The notes below the pieces were generated by a model. The model did no database searches, was not told the origin of the DNA, and saw only the letters and a program-made list of their open reading frames with translations. A stretch of 64,000 nucleotides of DNA, from NCBI RefSeq assembly GCF_000695255.1, contig NZ_JMIB01000043.1, positions 92,294 to 156,293 of the forward strand. The letters are read 5' to 3'. This document shows positions 54,656 to 62,862 of the stretch, one piece after another. The translations under genes were made by a program, and so were the position numbers. Each line of letters begins with the position of its first letter. Positions within the stretch are counted from its first letter, which is position 1. Origin of the DNA: Photobacterium galatheae. Its GTDB lineage: Bacteria; Pseudomonadota; Gammaproteobacteria; Enterobacterales; Vibrionaceae.

Positions 54656-55094
54656 GTCGAACCCCTTCAATTGATACTTTTCATTTTAATTTCAGTTCGT
54701 TTTCTGAATTCCGATATTTTTTCTAATCTGAAAACGTCTTAATTCTGAATTCACTGACTCAGGGAAATATCGGTAGATTCATCGGTGACCGATAAAAAGT
54801 TTTTTAATATCCATCAATAATGAAAGGAAGTTTTTTAATCACCATTCAGTTCAGATAATATCGACCATAAAAACAACAGTTTACAAAAAAGTGTGATCTT
54901 GTTCTCTGATATCCACCGCCAAAATCCCCGACTCAAGTGCAGCAATCAAAGATGCATTATTTCAACTTGTACGCAAGCTGAATGAAATTTGTAAGCCCTA
55001 TTCCTCTGACCTAACTTCGATAAGCCGGAAGCAATTTTAACATTTTATTTACCTATTGGGAGGTCGCAGTCCCCGATTTCGATAAGGAAAAATC
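54656..55094. other. AT-rich intergenic region before the ThDP enzyme
   Basis: About 440 bases without a gene. AGTTTTTTAAT occurs twice (around 54798 and 54829) as a direct repeat. It presumably contains the promoter of the two-gene oxidase operon. Confidence 0.45.
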
Positions 55095-57044
55095 ATGTCT
55101 GACCTACCGCCGCGCATCATGCGTGATTATTTATACGATGCATTAAACCAGCTCAATATCCGTCAAATATTCGGTGTCCCCGGCACCAATGAAATTCCGA
55201 TTATCGATGGGACGTCCTACCCGGAAAACAAGGTAGAGTACGTCGAATGTTTACATGAAAACATTGCGATGGGGGCAGCGATGGGCGCAGCCCGCATGAC
55301 CGGTGAGCCCGGTGTTCTGGTGGTTCACATTACCCCAGGCATCGCCCATGGGATCGGCAACTTATTCAATGCCTACCGGTCTCACACGCCTTTGGTCATT
55401 CTCTGCTGTCAGCAACAAAATGAATTGGTCACACAAGAACCATTGTTGTCATCCAACATTGCTGAGCTTGCGAAACAGTACTGTAAATGGTCTCATGAGT
55501 TGCGTACGCCCTATGAATTCCCCATGGTGTTACAGCGAGCTTTCAAAGAAGCGAAAGCACCGGCTTGTGGCCCGGTCTTTATTTCCATCCCCTGGGAATT
55601 CATGATGGTCAGCCCTTTGCCCAATCAGCCACAAAAGTTGCCGGGCATCACGCGCATTCCCACCAACTTCACAGGCGATACAGACGAAATTGAGCGCTTG
55701 GCACAGCGTTTCTCTGAAGCCAAAAACCCCATCATCATTGCCGGAGACGGCGTAGGTTACGACCATGCGACTGAACAGCTGGGCATTCTGGCACAAACCG
55801 TCGGGGCGCCCGTGGCCCTGCAAACCTTCAGCAGCCTCGCCAATTTTCCGAACGATGACATCCACTGGCAAGGTGAGTTACCGGGAAATCAGGCCATGTT
55901 GCAGGCAGTTTTTCAGCAACATGATGTTGCGTTTCTGGTCGGCTGGAGTAATCAGGCGCAGGTCACGGTCTTTAACTATGCTGATGGGCCGCTGATTCCG
56001 CCTTCAGTCGATATTCTCTATCTGTCGAACAACACCTGGGATATCGGGAAAAACTATTACGGCAGTCATGCCGTTCTGGGCGGTATCCGGGCCAGCCTTG
56101 AAAAACTGAACGACGTCATGGCGGAACTGCCGGTGACACCGGCGCAACAACAGGCCAGAGATGCGCGCAACCAGCACTTGCTCCAACTCAGTCAGCAACG
56201 CCGTCAGGACTGGAATGCCTATTTGAAACAGGCTGAAGAAGCCCCGGGCACGTGTATCAATCCTGCGCTGATCCCGCATTACTTATCTCAGGCCATCACC
56301 GAACAAGGGCTCGCCAACCAGTTTGTCTATGTGCATGAGGCCGTTTCTGACAGCCCCAGCTTTCAGTATCTGATGCCGCTGAACAAAGAAATGAGCCAGC
56401 CCGTCAGTTATTACTGTGTCTCCGGCGGTTCACTGGGCTGGTCAATGCCCGCTTCCCTCGGCATCAAAATTCAGCCCACCGCCATTCAGGGCGTCACGCC
56501 AAAACTGGTGATCAATGCCGTCGGCGATGGCTCATCACTGTTTTACCCGCAGGTCTGGTGGAGTGCAGCGAAATATAATCTGGCGGTGCTCTACATCATC
56601 ACGAATAACCGGGAATATCACACACTGCAAAACGGGCTGGAAGAAGTGATCGATTCCTACAACTGGGAACCGAAGAAAAAACCGGTTGAGCCGGACCCAA
56701 CAGATCCGGCCAGTTATCACAATTACGAGGTGGATTATCTGTCGCTGCAACATCCGCAACTGAATTTTCAACAGATTGCCGATGCGATAGGCGCAGGTAT
56801 TCAAGGGCGGGTGGTCGACCAGACCAGCGATTTGAACGCTGCACTCAAAGAAGCGATTCACTTTGTTTTGAATGAAAAAAAACCTTATGTGCTGGATATC
56901 CGAACAGAGCGGGACCCGGCAGCCGTGCAGACCAGCGCCAACCTGAAGACGTCGGCAAAGCCATTACGCCGTCCGTCTTTGAATTATTTCCACAAGGACG
57001 TGTTGGATGAAATCAATCCCAATCACTTCAGCACGCTGGCCTGA
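55095..57044 (+). CDS. ThDP-dependent enzyme of the benzoylformate-decarboxylase/acetolactate-synthase family
   Basis: 649 residues. N-terminal PYR domain with the activating glutamate (ECLHENIAMGAAMGAARM), a central Rossmann domain (NPIIIAGDGVGYDHATEQLG), and a C-terminal ThDP/Mg domain (VINAVGDGSSLFYPQ, then AVLYIITNNREYHTL). It is longer than typical members because of an extended linker and tail. It may decarboxylate or carboligate a 2-keto acid. The next gene, 32 bases on, is a flavin amine oxidase that could make that keto acid from an amino acid. Confidence 0.9.
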   Translation: MSDLPPRIMRDYLYDALNQLNIRQIFGVPGTNEIPIIDGTSYPENKVEYVECLHENIAMGAAMGAARMTGEPGVLVVHITPGIAHGIGNLFNAYRSHTPLVILCCQQQNELVTQEPLLSSNIAELAKQYCKWSHELRTPYEFPMVLQRAFKEAKAPACGPVFISIPWEFMMVSPLPNQPQKLPGITRIPTNFTGDTDEIERLAQRFSEAKNPIIIAGDGVGYDHATEQLGILAQTVGAPVALQTFSSLANFPNDDIHWQGELPGNQAMLQAVFQQHDVAFLVGWSNQAQVTVFNYADGPLIPPSVDILYLSNNTWDIGKNYYGSHAVLGGIRASLEKLNDVMAELPVTPAQQQARDARNQHLLQLSQQRRQDWNAYLKQAEEAPGTCINPALIPHYLSQAITEQGLANQFVYVHEAVSDSPSFQYLMPLNKEMSQPVSYYCVSGGSLGWSMPASLGIKIQPTAIQGVTPKLVINAVGDGSSLFYPQVWWSAAKYNLAVLYIITNNREYHTLQNGLEEVIDSYNWEPKKKPVEPDPTDPASYHNYEVDYLSLQHPQLNFQQIADAIGAGIQGRVVDQTSDLNAALKEAIHFVLNEKKPYVLDIRTERDPAAVQTSANLKTSAKPLRRPSLNYFHKDVLDEINPNHFSTLA

Positions 57045-57076
57045 ACCCTCTCAATCAAACCACAAGGAAGCGTCCT

Positions 57077-58702
57077 ATGAGTCAACATTATGATGTTGCC
57101 ATTATTGGTGCCGGTGTATCCGGTGTTTACAGTGCCTGGCAATTAAAACAGCAATTTCCCGGTAAACGCATTGCCGTCTTTGAAGGGAGCGGCCGGATCG
57201 GCGGGCGGCTGCTATCGGTGAAAGCACCGGGTGTAGACAATATGGTGGCAGAACTCGGTGGCATGCGCATTCTCGATGCGACACGTCAGCCACTGATCCA
57301 CGCCTTATTGGATCAAATCAATCAGTTCAGTTCTCTGCCGGATCCGATTGAGTACTATCCGTTTCCGGTCGATACCCCGGTCAACTTTGCCTATCTGCGG
57401 GAAGTCAGGCTGCGTCTGAAAGACTATCAGGATAACCCACACGCCTTGCCGTATAACTACAGCACGGATGCCTTCGGAAAAACCCCCGGCAGTGTGATGA
57501 TCGATGCGCTGGATAAAATCGTTCCCGGAATCACGGCACCGAATCTCACCGAAGAGCAACGCCGGGTAATGGCGATGAATGCCGAGTTTCAGGGCAAGAT
57601 GCTGTATGAACAGGGCTTCTGGAATGTGCTGCAACAGGTCATGAGCAGTGAAGATTACCTGTACTGTCAGGATGCAGGCGGTTACAACTCCACCATGTCC
57701 AACTGGAACGCCGCCGATGCCATTCCCTGGTTTCTGACCGATTTCGGGGATGATGTGAAGTACTTCGGTTTCAAGCAAGGCTTCCAGCAAGTGCCTGTCG
57801 CGCTGGCCGAAGAATTTCAGGCTATCGGCGGCGAACTGATGCTGGGCCATAAACTGACCACGTTCACTCAGGTGAATGGTGCTTTTGAGCTGAATTTCAA
57901 TACTGAACTGGAGATCATCCCCCACGATACGTTGCAGTGTACGGCGACCCATCTGGTGCTTGCGATGCCAAGACGCGCCATTGATTTGCTGGAGCCGAAT
58001 TGTCCGCTGCTACAGCAACCGGCCGTGAAATCACTGACCGGCAGTGTCACCCCCAGACCACTCTTCAAATTATTCACGACTTACGCTTCCCCCTGGTGGG
58101 TCGAGCAATCCGGCATTGAGTCTGGACGCAGTGTGACCAACATGCCTGTCCGTCAGACCTACTACTGGCCGACCGATGAAGGAAAACCCGCGCTATCGGG
58201 TCCGGCCATTCTCATGGCCAGCTATGACGATGGCGTCAATGTGGGCTTTTGGGATGGTTACCGTCAAAAACGGGGTCTGGCCTGGAAGCAACAGATGGAG
58301 GTCTTACCCTTGCCTGAATTCCGGGCTTTTACCGGCCTGAAACAACAGCAAAGCGGTGCCGATACTCAATGGCTGGCGCATCAGGCGCCCGAGTCTATGG
58401 TGACGGAAGTCACCCGACAGATTGATCTGATCCACAATGTGACAGCCGAAGAAGCCACTCAGACACAGCCCTTGCAGGCAGCATTCCGTGACTGGGGAGA
58501 CGATCCATACGGCGGCGGCTGGAACAGCTGGAATATTGGTGTACAGAGTGGCAATGTGGCAAACCAGATTGTTCAGCCACTGCCGCAGACGCACTTCTAT
58601 ATCTGTGGTGAGGCATACTCACACAGTCAGGGATGGGTTGAAGGGGCCTTACAGACTGCCCAGTTGATGCTGGCAAAACTGAAGCCACAACTCAGCGCTT
58701 AA
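57077..58702 (+). CDS. Flavin amine oxidase (L-amino-acid oxidase-like)
   Basis: 541 residues. FAD site GAGVSG (11-16) with the downstream ERIGGR-like GRIGGRLLSV, a long substrate domain, and the C-terminal FAD motif FYICGEAYSHSQGWVEGAL. The pattern fits bacterial L-amino-acid oxidases and tryptophan 2-monooxygenase relatives. It would yield an imino/keto acid and peroxide. No signal peptide. Coupled with the ThDP enzyme upstream. Confidence 0.88.
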   Translation: MSQHYDVAIIGAGVSGVYSAWQLKQQFPGKRIAVFEGSGRIGGRLLSVKAPGVDNMVAELGGMRILDATRQPLIHALLDQINQFSSLPDPIEYYPFPVDTPVNFAYLREVRLRLKDYQDNPHALPYNYSTDAFGKTPGSVMIDALDKIVPGITAPNLTEEQRRVMAMNAEFQGKMLYEQGFWNVLQQVMSSEDYLYCQDAGGYNSTMSNWNAADAIPWFLTDFGDDVKYFGFKQGFQQVPVALAEEFQAIGGELMLGHKLTTFTQVNGAFELNFNTELEIIPHDTLQCTATHLVLAMPRRAIDLLEPNCPLLQQPAVKSLTGSVTPRPLFKLFTTYASPWWVEQSGIESGRSVTNMPVRQTYYWPTDEGKPALSGPAILMASYDDGVNVGFWDGYRQKRGLAWKQQMEVLPLPEFRAFTGLKQQQSGADTQWLAHQAPESMVTEVTRQIDLIHNVTAEEATQTQPLQAAFRDWGDDPYGGGWNSWNIGVQSGNVANQIVQPLPQTHFYICGEAYSHSQGWVEGALQTAQLMLAKLKPQLSA

Positions 58703-58711
58703 TCCATACAA

Positions 58712-58737
58712 ACAGGCCCTGCATACGCAGGGCCTGT
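58712..58737 (+). terminator. Hairpin after the oxidase gene
   Basis: Perfect eleven-base stem ACAGGCCCTGC / GCAGGGCCTGT with a four-base loop, nine bases past the stop. No T run follows, so it is a strong hairpin but a weak intrinsic terminator. Confidence 0.55.
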
Positions 58738-58762
58738 CTCAGAAACTTGATACAAAAATTGG

Positions 58763-59263
58763 TTACACCGGATAGCTTTCATTCAGAACCGTCAACGAAC
58801 GCCTGAAAATATCGGTGCCCCGCAAAGTCTGATCACGGCCAACCCGCTGCCAGCCCCAGCGCCGATAATGTCGCCGTGCCCTTTCATTTTTTTGCCCGAC
58901 AGTCAGCAAAACTGCCCGGCACCCATCGGCCAGCAATCGGGTTTCAATATAACGCTGAGCCGCATCGGCAACCCCTGAACCACGGTAATCAGGAATGATG
59001 TAAATCAGATGAACATATCCTGTGGCCGGCTCGTCGGAAAAACTTTTAAACTCAAGCTGGCCGATAATTCGGTTCTCGTCCCAGATGTGAATGTAATACC
59101 AGCGGGGATCAGCCAGCCGGGCACGCATTCGCCCCTCATAATCGGCGATGAACGCTGAAAAACCTTGATCAGAATGAAATGTACAGACATAAGCATCGCG
59201 CCGAAAAGCCATACAAAACGCGAAATGTTCATCCGCATTGATGGGACGAAATTCAAGTGCCAT
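58763..59263 (-). CDS. GNAT acetyltransferase
   Basis: 166 residues, strong ribosome site (GGAGG). IYIIPDYRGSGVADAAQRYI is the CoA-binding loop, and VGQKNERARRHYRRWGWQRV the C-terminal helix. General small-molecule acetyltransferase; substrate unknown. Confidence 0.88.
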   Translation of the reverse strand: MALEFRPINADEHFAFCMAFRRDAYVCTFHSDQGFSAFIADYEGRMRARLADPRWYYIHIWDENRIIGQLEFKSFSDEPATGYVHLIYIIPDYRGSGVADAAQRYIETRLLADGCRAVLLTVGQKNERARRHYRRWGWQRVGRDQTLRGTDIFRRSLTVLNESYPV

Positions 59264-59374
59264 TTGACCTCCGTGTCTCTATGACCTTGTTTAAACGAAT
59301 CTGTATTTGAAAGCGGAAAAAGGTTTCAGGCGTTCCCTGACAGCCGATATTACAAACAGACGGTATCGAAAATC

Positions 59375-59788
59375 TTACTCAAAAAGCACAGGTAAATAAC
59401 GATTTGGATCAAAACTGTCTTTGTTTTCTTCAAGACAGTAATAGGCTTCATGCCAGTCTTTTTGATGCACCGTAAAATGATTAAAGATCATGCAATTAAA
59501 ATAATACGTTGCATGCTTTTCAGCATCATTCAGCGATGATATCGGCCATTTTTTTTGGGCATAGGAAGCGCACTTCTGCGAAATCGGTGTCAGTTCCGAT
59601 ACGCAGTTTGCCTCTGAAATCTGATAGCATTTCTGATAAACCGGCTGATCACAAATCACCCGGGGGCCATTGCTTTCAAGTTTTTCAGTGAACACATCTT
59701 AAATCGCCTGTTCACGGGACGGCGTTCGCCCTTCAGAAGCACACCCTGCCAGCCAGAGTGCAGCAATGAATACCACTTCCTTTTTCAT
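59375..59788 (-). pseudogene. Small lipoprotein gene broken by an in-frame TAA
   Basis: From the ATG at 59788 the frame reads a lipoprotein signal (MKKEVVFIAALWLAGC, lipobox Cys16) and then SEGRTPSREQAI, where codon 30 is TAA. The same frame continues without further stops for 107 more codons, rich in Cys (VICDQPVYQKCYQISEANC, SQKCASYAQKK). A GTG two codons after the stop could start only a leaderless, non-exported fragment. A nonsense mutation in an exported Cys-rich lipoprotein is the simplest reading; recoding is possible but unlikely. Confidence 0.8.
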
Positions 59789-59843
59789 TTATTGTCCATT
59801 GTTTTTTATTCCGGCATTCATTGCCACTGTGGATAAAAACCGG

Positions 59844-60356
59844 TCAGGCCGATTTTGCCACGGCTTTCACGGCTTTTTTCACTTTCTTCATCGCCATTTG
59901 ACGTTTCAGCGGCGACAAATAATCAATGAACAGATTCCCGCTCAAGTGATCAATTTCATGCTGCATGACCACCGCCAGAAAATCATCCCGCTCAATCGTG
60001 ATCGGATTTCCCTGACGATCCAGCGCTTTTACAATGACGGAACGGTAACGTTCAACATCAGCATAATAATCGGGTACAGACAGGCAGCCTTCCTGACCCA
60101 TGACTTTCTCTTCGCCACTGACAACTTCCGGGTTAATCAGCACCAGCGGTTCGTCCCGTGTTTCGGAGATATCAATCACCACCAGCGCTTCAGAACGACC
60201 CACCTGTGTTGCAGCCAGACCAACGCCGTTGCTGGTGGCATACAGTGTCTCCAGCAGGTCATCAATCAGGGTTTGCACTGAGTCTATGTCGGTGACCGGA
60301 ACGGCTTTCTCTTTTAAGCGCGGATCCGGTGCTGTCAGTATGTCTAATATCGCCAT
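59844..60356 (-). CDS. def: Peptide deformylase
   Basis: 170 residues, normal length. All three motifs present: GVGLAATQVG (44-53), EGCLS with the metal Cys91, and QHEIDH with His133, Glu134 and His137. It removes the N-formyl group from nascent proteins. The usual partner gene fmt is not adjacent, so this may be a second copy of def in the genome (not testable here). It carries a Lys-rich C-terminal tail (MKKVKKAVKAVAKSA). Confidence 0.96.
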   Translation of the reverse strand: MAILDILTAPDPRLKEKAVPVTDIDSVQTLIDDLLETLYATSNGVGLAATQVGRSEALVVIDISETRDEPLVLINPEVVSGEEKVMGQEGCLSVPDYYADVERYRSVIVKALDRQGNPITIERDDFLAVVMQHEIDHLSGNLFIDYLSPLKRQMAMKKVKKAVKAVAKSA

Positions 60357-60429
60357 AACGAAATTACTTTTCTCTGAGTTGCGGAAAAGATGAAGTACAG
60401 CACAGATACTTCATCAAAGTCCATCATCT

Positions 60430-60906
60430 TCAGTTCAAACTTTTCACCATGGGCACGCAGGCCAGTTCCAGCCCGTATGGCGAACGATAGACCGAAATTT
60501 CATCGCCCGTAAAGCCGCTGGCACGGTAAAAGTCGGCCGCATTCAGCGTTGCGTCCAGTTTCAGCGCGGTCACGCCCGATTGTCTGGCGAGGGTTTCAAG
60601 ATGCACCATCAGGGCCTTGGCAACGCCTTTGCCCATCCAGTCCGGCGCAACAAAAATGGCATCCACCATCCCGATCCCATTTTCGGTATTGAGCATGGCC
60701 GTCCCGATCACCCCCTGTTCAGACTCAGCCACGTAAAAGGCCCGCTCGATATCCGCGATGAAGCGTTCTGACATCCCGCCTTCCGTCCAGATTTTTAACT
60801 GTGCTTCCGGATAATCATCAACGCACTTCGCCCAAATCGCCCGCTGACGAATCTCATGTGCAGCCTTTGCGTCCGCTTTGACTGCTTTTCGAATCACAAA
60901 TGACAT
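60430..60906 (-). CDS. GNAT acetyltransferase
   Basis: 158 residues. FVAPDWMGKGVAKALMVHLE is the CoA loop, LDATLNAADFYRASGF the C-terminal segment. A general GNAT of unknown substrate, in line with the peptidase gene 16 bases upstream. Confidence 0.88.
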   Translation of the reverse strand: MSFVIRKAVKADAKAAHEIRQRAIWAKCVDDYPEAQLKIWTEGGMSERFIADIERAFYVAESEQGVIGTAMLNTENGIGMVDAIFVAPDWMGKGVAKALMVHLETLARQSGVTALKLDATLNAADFYRASGFTGDEISVYRSPYGLELACVPMVKSLN

Positions 60907-60922
60907 CTTTTTCTCCCTGGAA

Positions 60923-61933
60923 TCACTTTGCCAGCCATGGGTCTGTCAGACGGATGCTTTCACGATCAAAATCAATTTCTGCCGTCGCACCCAGCGGCGT
61001 GACCAGCATCGGGTGGGTATGGCAGCTATCAAAACCAGCCAGAATCGGCAACGGCTGGCCGTTCAGCACTTCCAGTAAAACATCCAGCGGGGTTCTGCCC
61101 GTGCCTCTGTCGTTAAACAACTCGTGTTTCCCCAGAACCACAGCGGACACCGTCTCAAACACGCCGCAGAGTTTCAGGTGAGTCAGTGAACGTTCAATGG
61201 TTTCGATACCGAGCATGCAATCTTCAATCAGCAGAATATCGCCGGGCTGAATCGCCGGCATGTACGGACTGCCCCAGATCCCAGCCATCGTATTCAGGGT
61301 GCCACCTATCACCCGGCCTTTGATCACACCGTCTCCCAGAAACTGCCAGTTATTCTGCGATAAGCGTTTCACTTCAGACTGCGTTTCCCAGTCAATCATT
61401 TCATCTGTCCAGGCTGGCGGCATCTGGTACTGGTACGAGGATGTTCCCGGGCAACAGAGCAGATCAAAAAATGAGTCATAGGTTTGCTCAACCAAGGGCG
61501 GCAACTCGCCAAACGAAGCCACCAGCGCAGGGCCATAAAAAGTGATCAGCCCGGTTTGGGCGTAAATTCCCATCAACAGCGCCGTGACATCGGAATAGCC
61601 GATGATAATTTTGGGATCGCGTTTCAGAGCATCAAAGTCGAGATAAGGCAGCAGCGCGTTACTGTTATTGCCGCCAATCGTCGATATCACACAGCGTACT
61701 TCCGGGTCACGAATCAGGGCATTCAGTTCTGCCGCCCGGGCCTGAATCGAACCGGAGCGGTAATGGTCAGCACACCCGGTCAGGCTGCCAGCCACAAGCT
61801 GAAATCCTTTACTTTCGAGAAAGTGTTTTGCCCGCTCAAATCGCTTCGGCGCAAAGACTGTCGCGGGTGCGGAAGGCGAAAAAAATCCAATTTTATCCCC
61901 GGGTTTCAGGGCTGGCGGTAAAATAATGTTCAT
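60923..61933 (-). CDS. S66 peptidase, LD-carboxypeptidase/MccF-like
   Basis: 336 residues, near the length of MccF. Nucleophile Ser114 in IGYSDVTALL, a Glu in LLIEDCMLGIETIERSL and a His in DSCHTHPM form the expected Ser-Glu-His triad. The oxyanion region STIGGNNSNALLPYLD is also typical. The family includes L,D-carboxypeptidases of murein recycling and MccF-type self-immunity peptidases against microcin C. The DCMLGIETIERSLTHL segment resembles the MccF branch. Cytoplasmic. Confidence 0.9.
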   Translation of the reverse strand: MNIILPPALKPGDKIGFFSPSAPATVFAPKRFERAKHFLESKGFQLVAGSLTGCADHYRSGSIQARAAELNALIRDPEVRCVISTIGGNNSNALLPYLDFDALKRDPKIIIGYSDVTALLMGIYAQTGLITFYGPALVASFGELPPLVEQTYDSFFDLLCCPGTSSYQYQMPPAWTDEMIDWETQSEVKRLSQNNWQFLGDGVIKGRVIGGTLNTMAGIWGSPYMPAIQPGDILLIEDCMLGIETIERSLTHLKLCGVFETVSAVVLGKHELFNDRGTGRTPLDVLLEVLNGQPLPILAGFDSCHTHPMLVTPLGATAEIDFDRESIRLTDPWLAK

Positions 61934-61954
61934 GAGAACCGATACATCCTTGTT

Positions 61955-62263
61955 TTATGGGGTGGGTGCAGCTATTAAGCTGCGGTATTTTTGCTGATTG
62001 AGCTGATCTTTCAGAAAATGCGTCTGTGTTAAATCAACCCCGTGCAAATTGGCCAGCGCACACAGGTAATAAAGAACGTCATACAATTCTTCGGCAATCG
62101 TCCCTTTCAGATGGTCAGGATCAGGCTGACCCTCTTTGCCTTTTCGGATCGCTTCCGATAATTCCCCGACCTCCTCGATCAGCTTGAGGAAATAGCCTGA
62201 CGGGTTCTCCGGATGGTGATCGACGGCACGAACATGAGCCTGTAATTCACTGATTTTCATCAC
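61955..62263 (-). CDS. MazG-like nucleotide pyrophosphohydrolase
   Basis: 102 residues, all-alpha MazG fold with the metal-binding EEVGELSEAIRKG and EELYDVLYYLCALAN (ExxE...ExxD) pattern. It probably hydrolyses a non-canonical nucleoside triphosphate. First of the minus-strand run ending in def. Confidence 0.88.
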   Translation of the reverse strand: MMKISELQAHVRAVDHHPENPSGYFLKLIEEVGELSEAIRKGKEGQPDPDHLKGTIAEELYDVLYYLCALANLHGVDLTQTHFLKDQLNQQKYRSLIAAPTP

Positions 62264-62414
62264 TTCCTTTTCATCAGTTCAGGGGGGATTGCGAACAACT
62301 TCGACTGTAATCATCACGTGACAGATATGCAATAGGCTACTGACAGTTTCTGACAGTCCGCCGGTTTAGACTGAGGTCATTCCTAACCAACGCTGAATAC
62401 GAGGAAAACCAACC

Positions 62415-62780
62415 ATGCTAATCCCGAACCTGTTGCTACTCTATGTGAAAAACCCGGAAGCCAGTGCTGTTTTCTATCAGAAACTGTTCAACTGCGAACC
62501 GGTTGCCGTTCTTTCCACCTATGCCGCATTCGATTTTGAAAATGGCCTGAGCCTGGGACTCTGGTCAGAAGAAGCGAAAAACTTTGTCTCCGGCGGAAGC
62601 GGCCACCGTTGCGAACTGTCGTTCATGGTGCCGGATGACGAAACCGTAAAAGCGCTTTACGACCAATGGCAGCCGTCCGTGACCATTGAACAGCCCCTGC
62701 ATGAAGCCGTTTTCGGCCTGACCTTTGTCGCACTGGATCCGGACGGCCACCGGATCCGGGTCTGTACACCGGATGATTGA
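62415..62780 (+). CDS. VOC (glyoxalase/bleomycin resistance) fold protein, PhnB-like
   Basis: 121 residues with two beta-alpha-beta-beta-beta modules (LLLYVKNPEASAVFYQKLFN, then SFMVPDDETVKALYDQWQPS, TFVALDPDGHRIRVCTP). The metal ligands of glyoxalase I are only partly present. Function unknown. Terminator follows. Confidence 0.87.
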   Translation: MLIPNLLLLYVKNPEASAVFYQKLFNCEPVAVLSTYAAFDFENGLSLGLWSEEAKNFVSGGSGHRCELSFMVPDDETVKALYDQWQPSVTIEQPLHEAVFGLTFVALDPDGHRIRVCTPDD

Positions 62781-62801
62781 GTACGACGTCTGAATACAAA
62801 A

Positions 62802-62827
62802 ATGGCCGCAACCGCGGCCATACTTTT
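62802..62827 (+). terminator. Terminator after VOC gene
   Basis: ATGGCCGC / GCGGCCAT stem with a four-base loop and TTTTT soon after, 22 bases past the stop. Confidence 0.85.
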
Positions 62828-62862
62828 TAGTGTGATGATTATTAGTGGATTCGTTTGAATAC

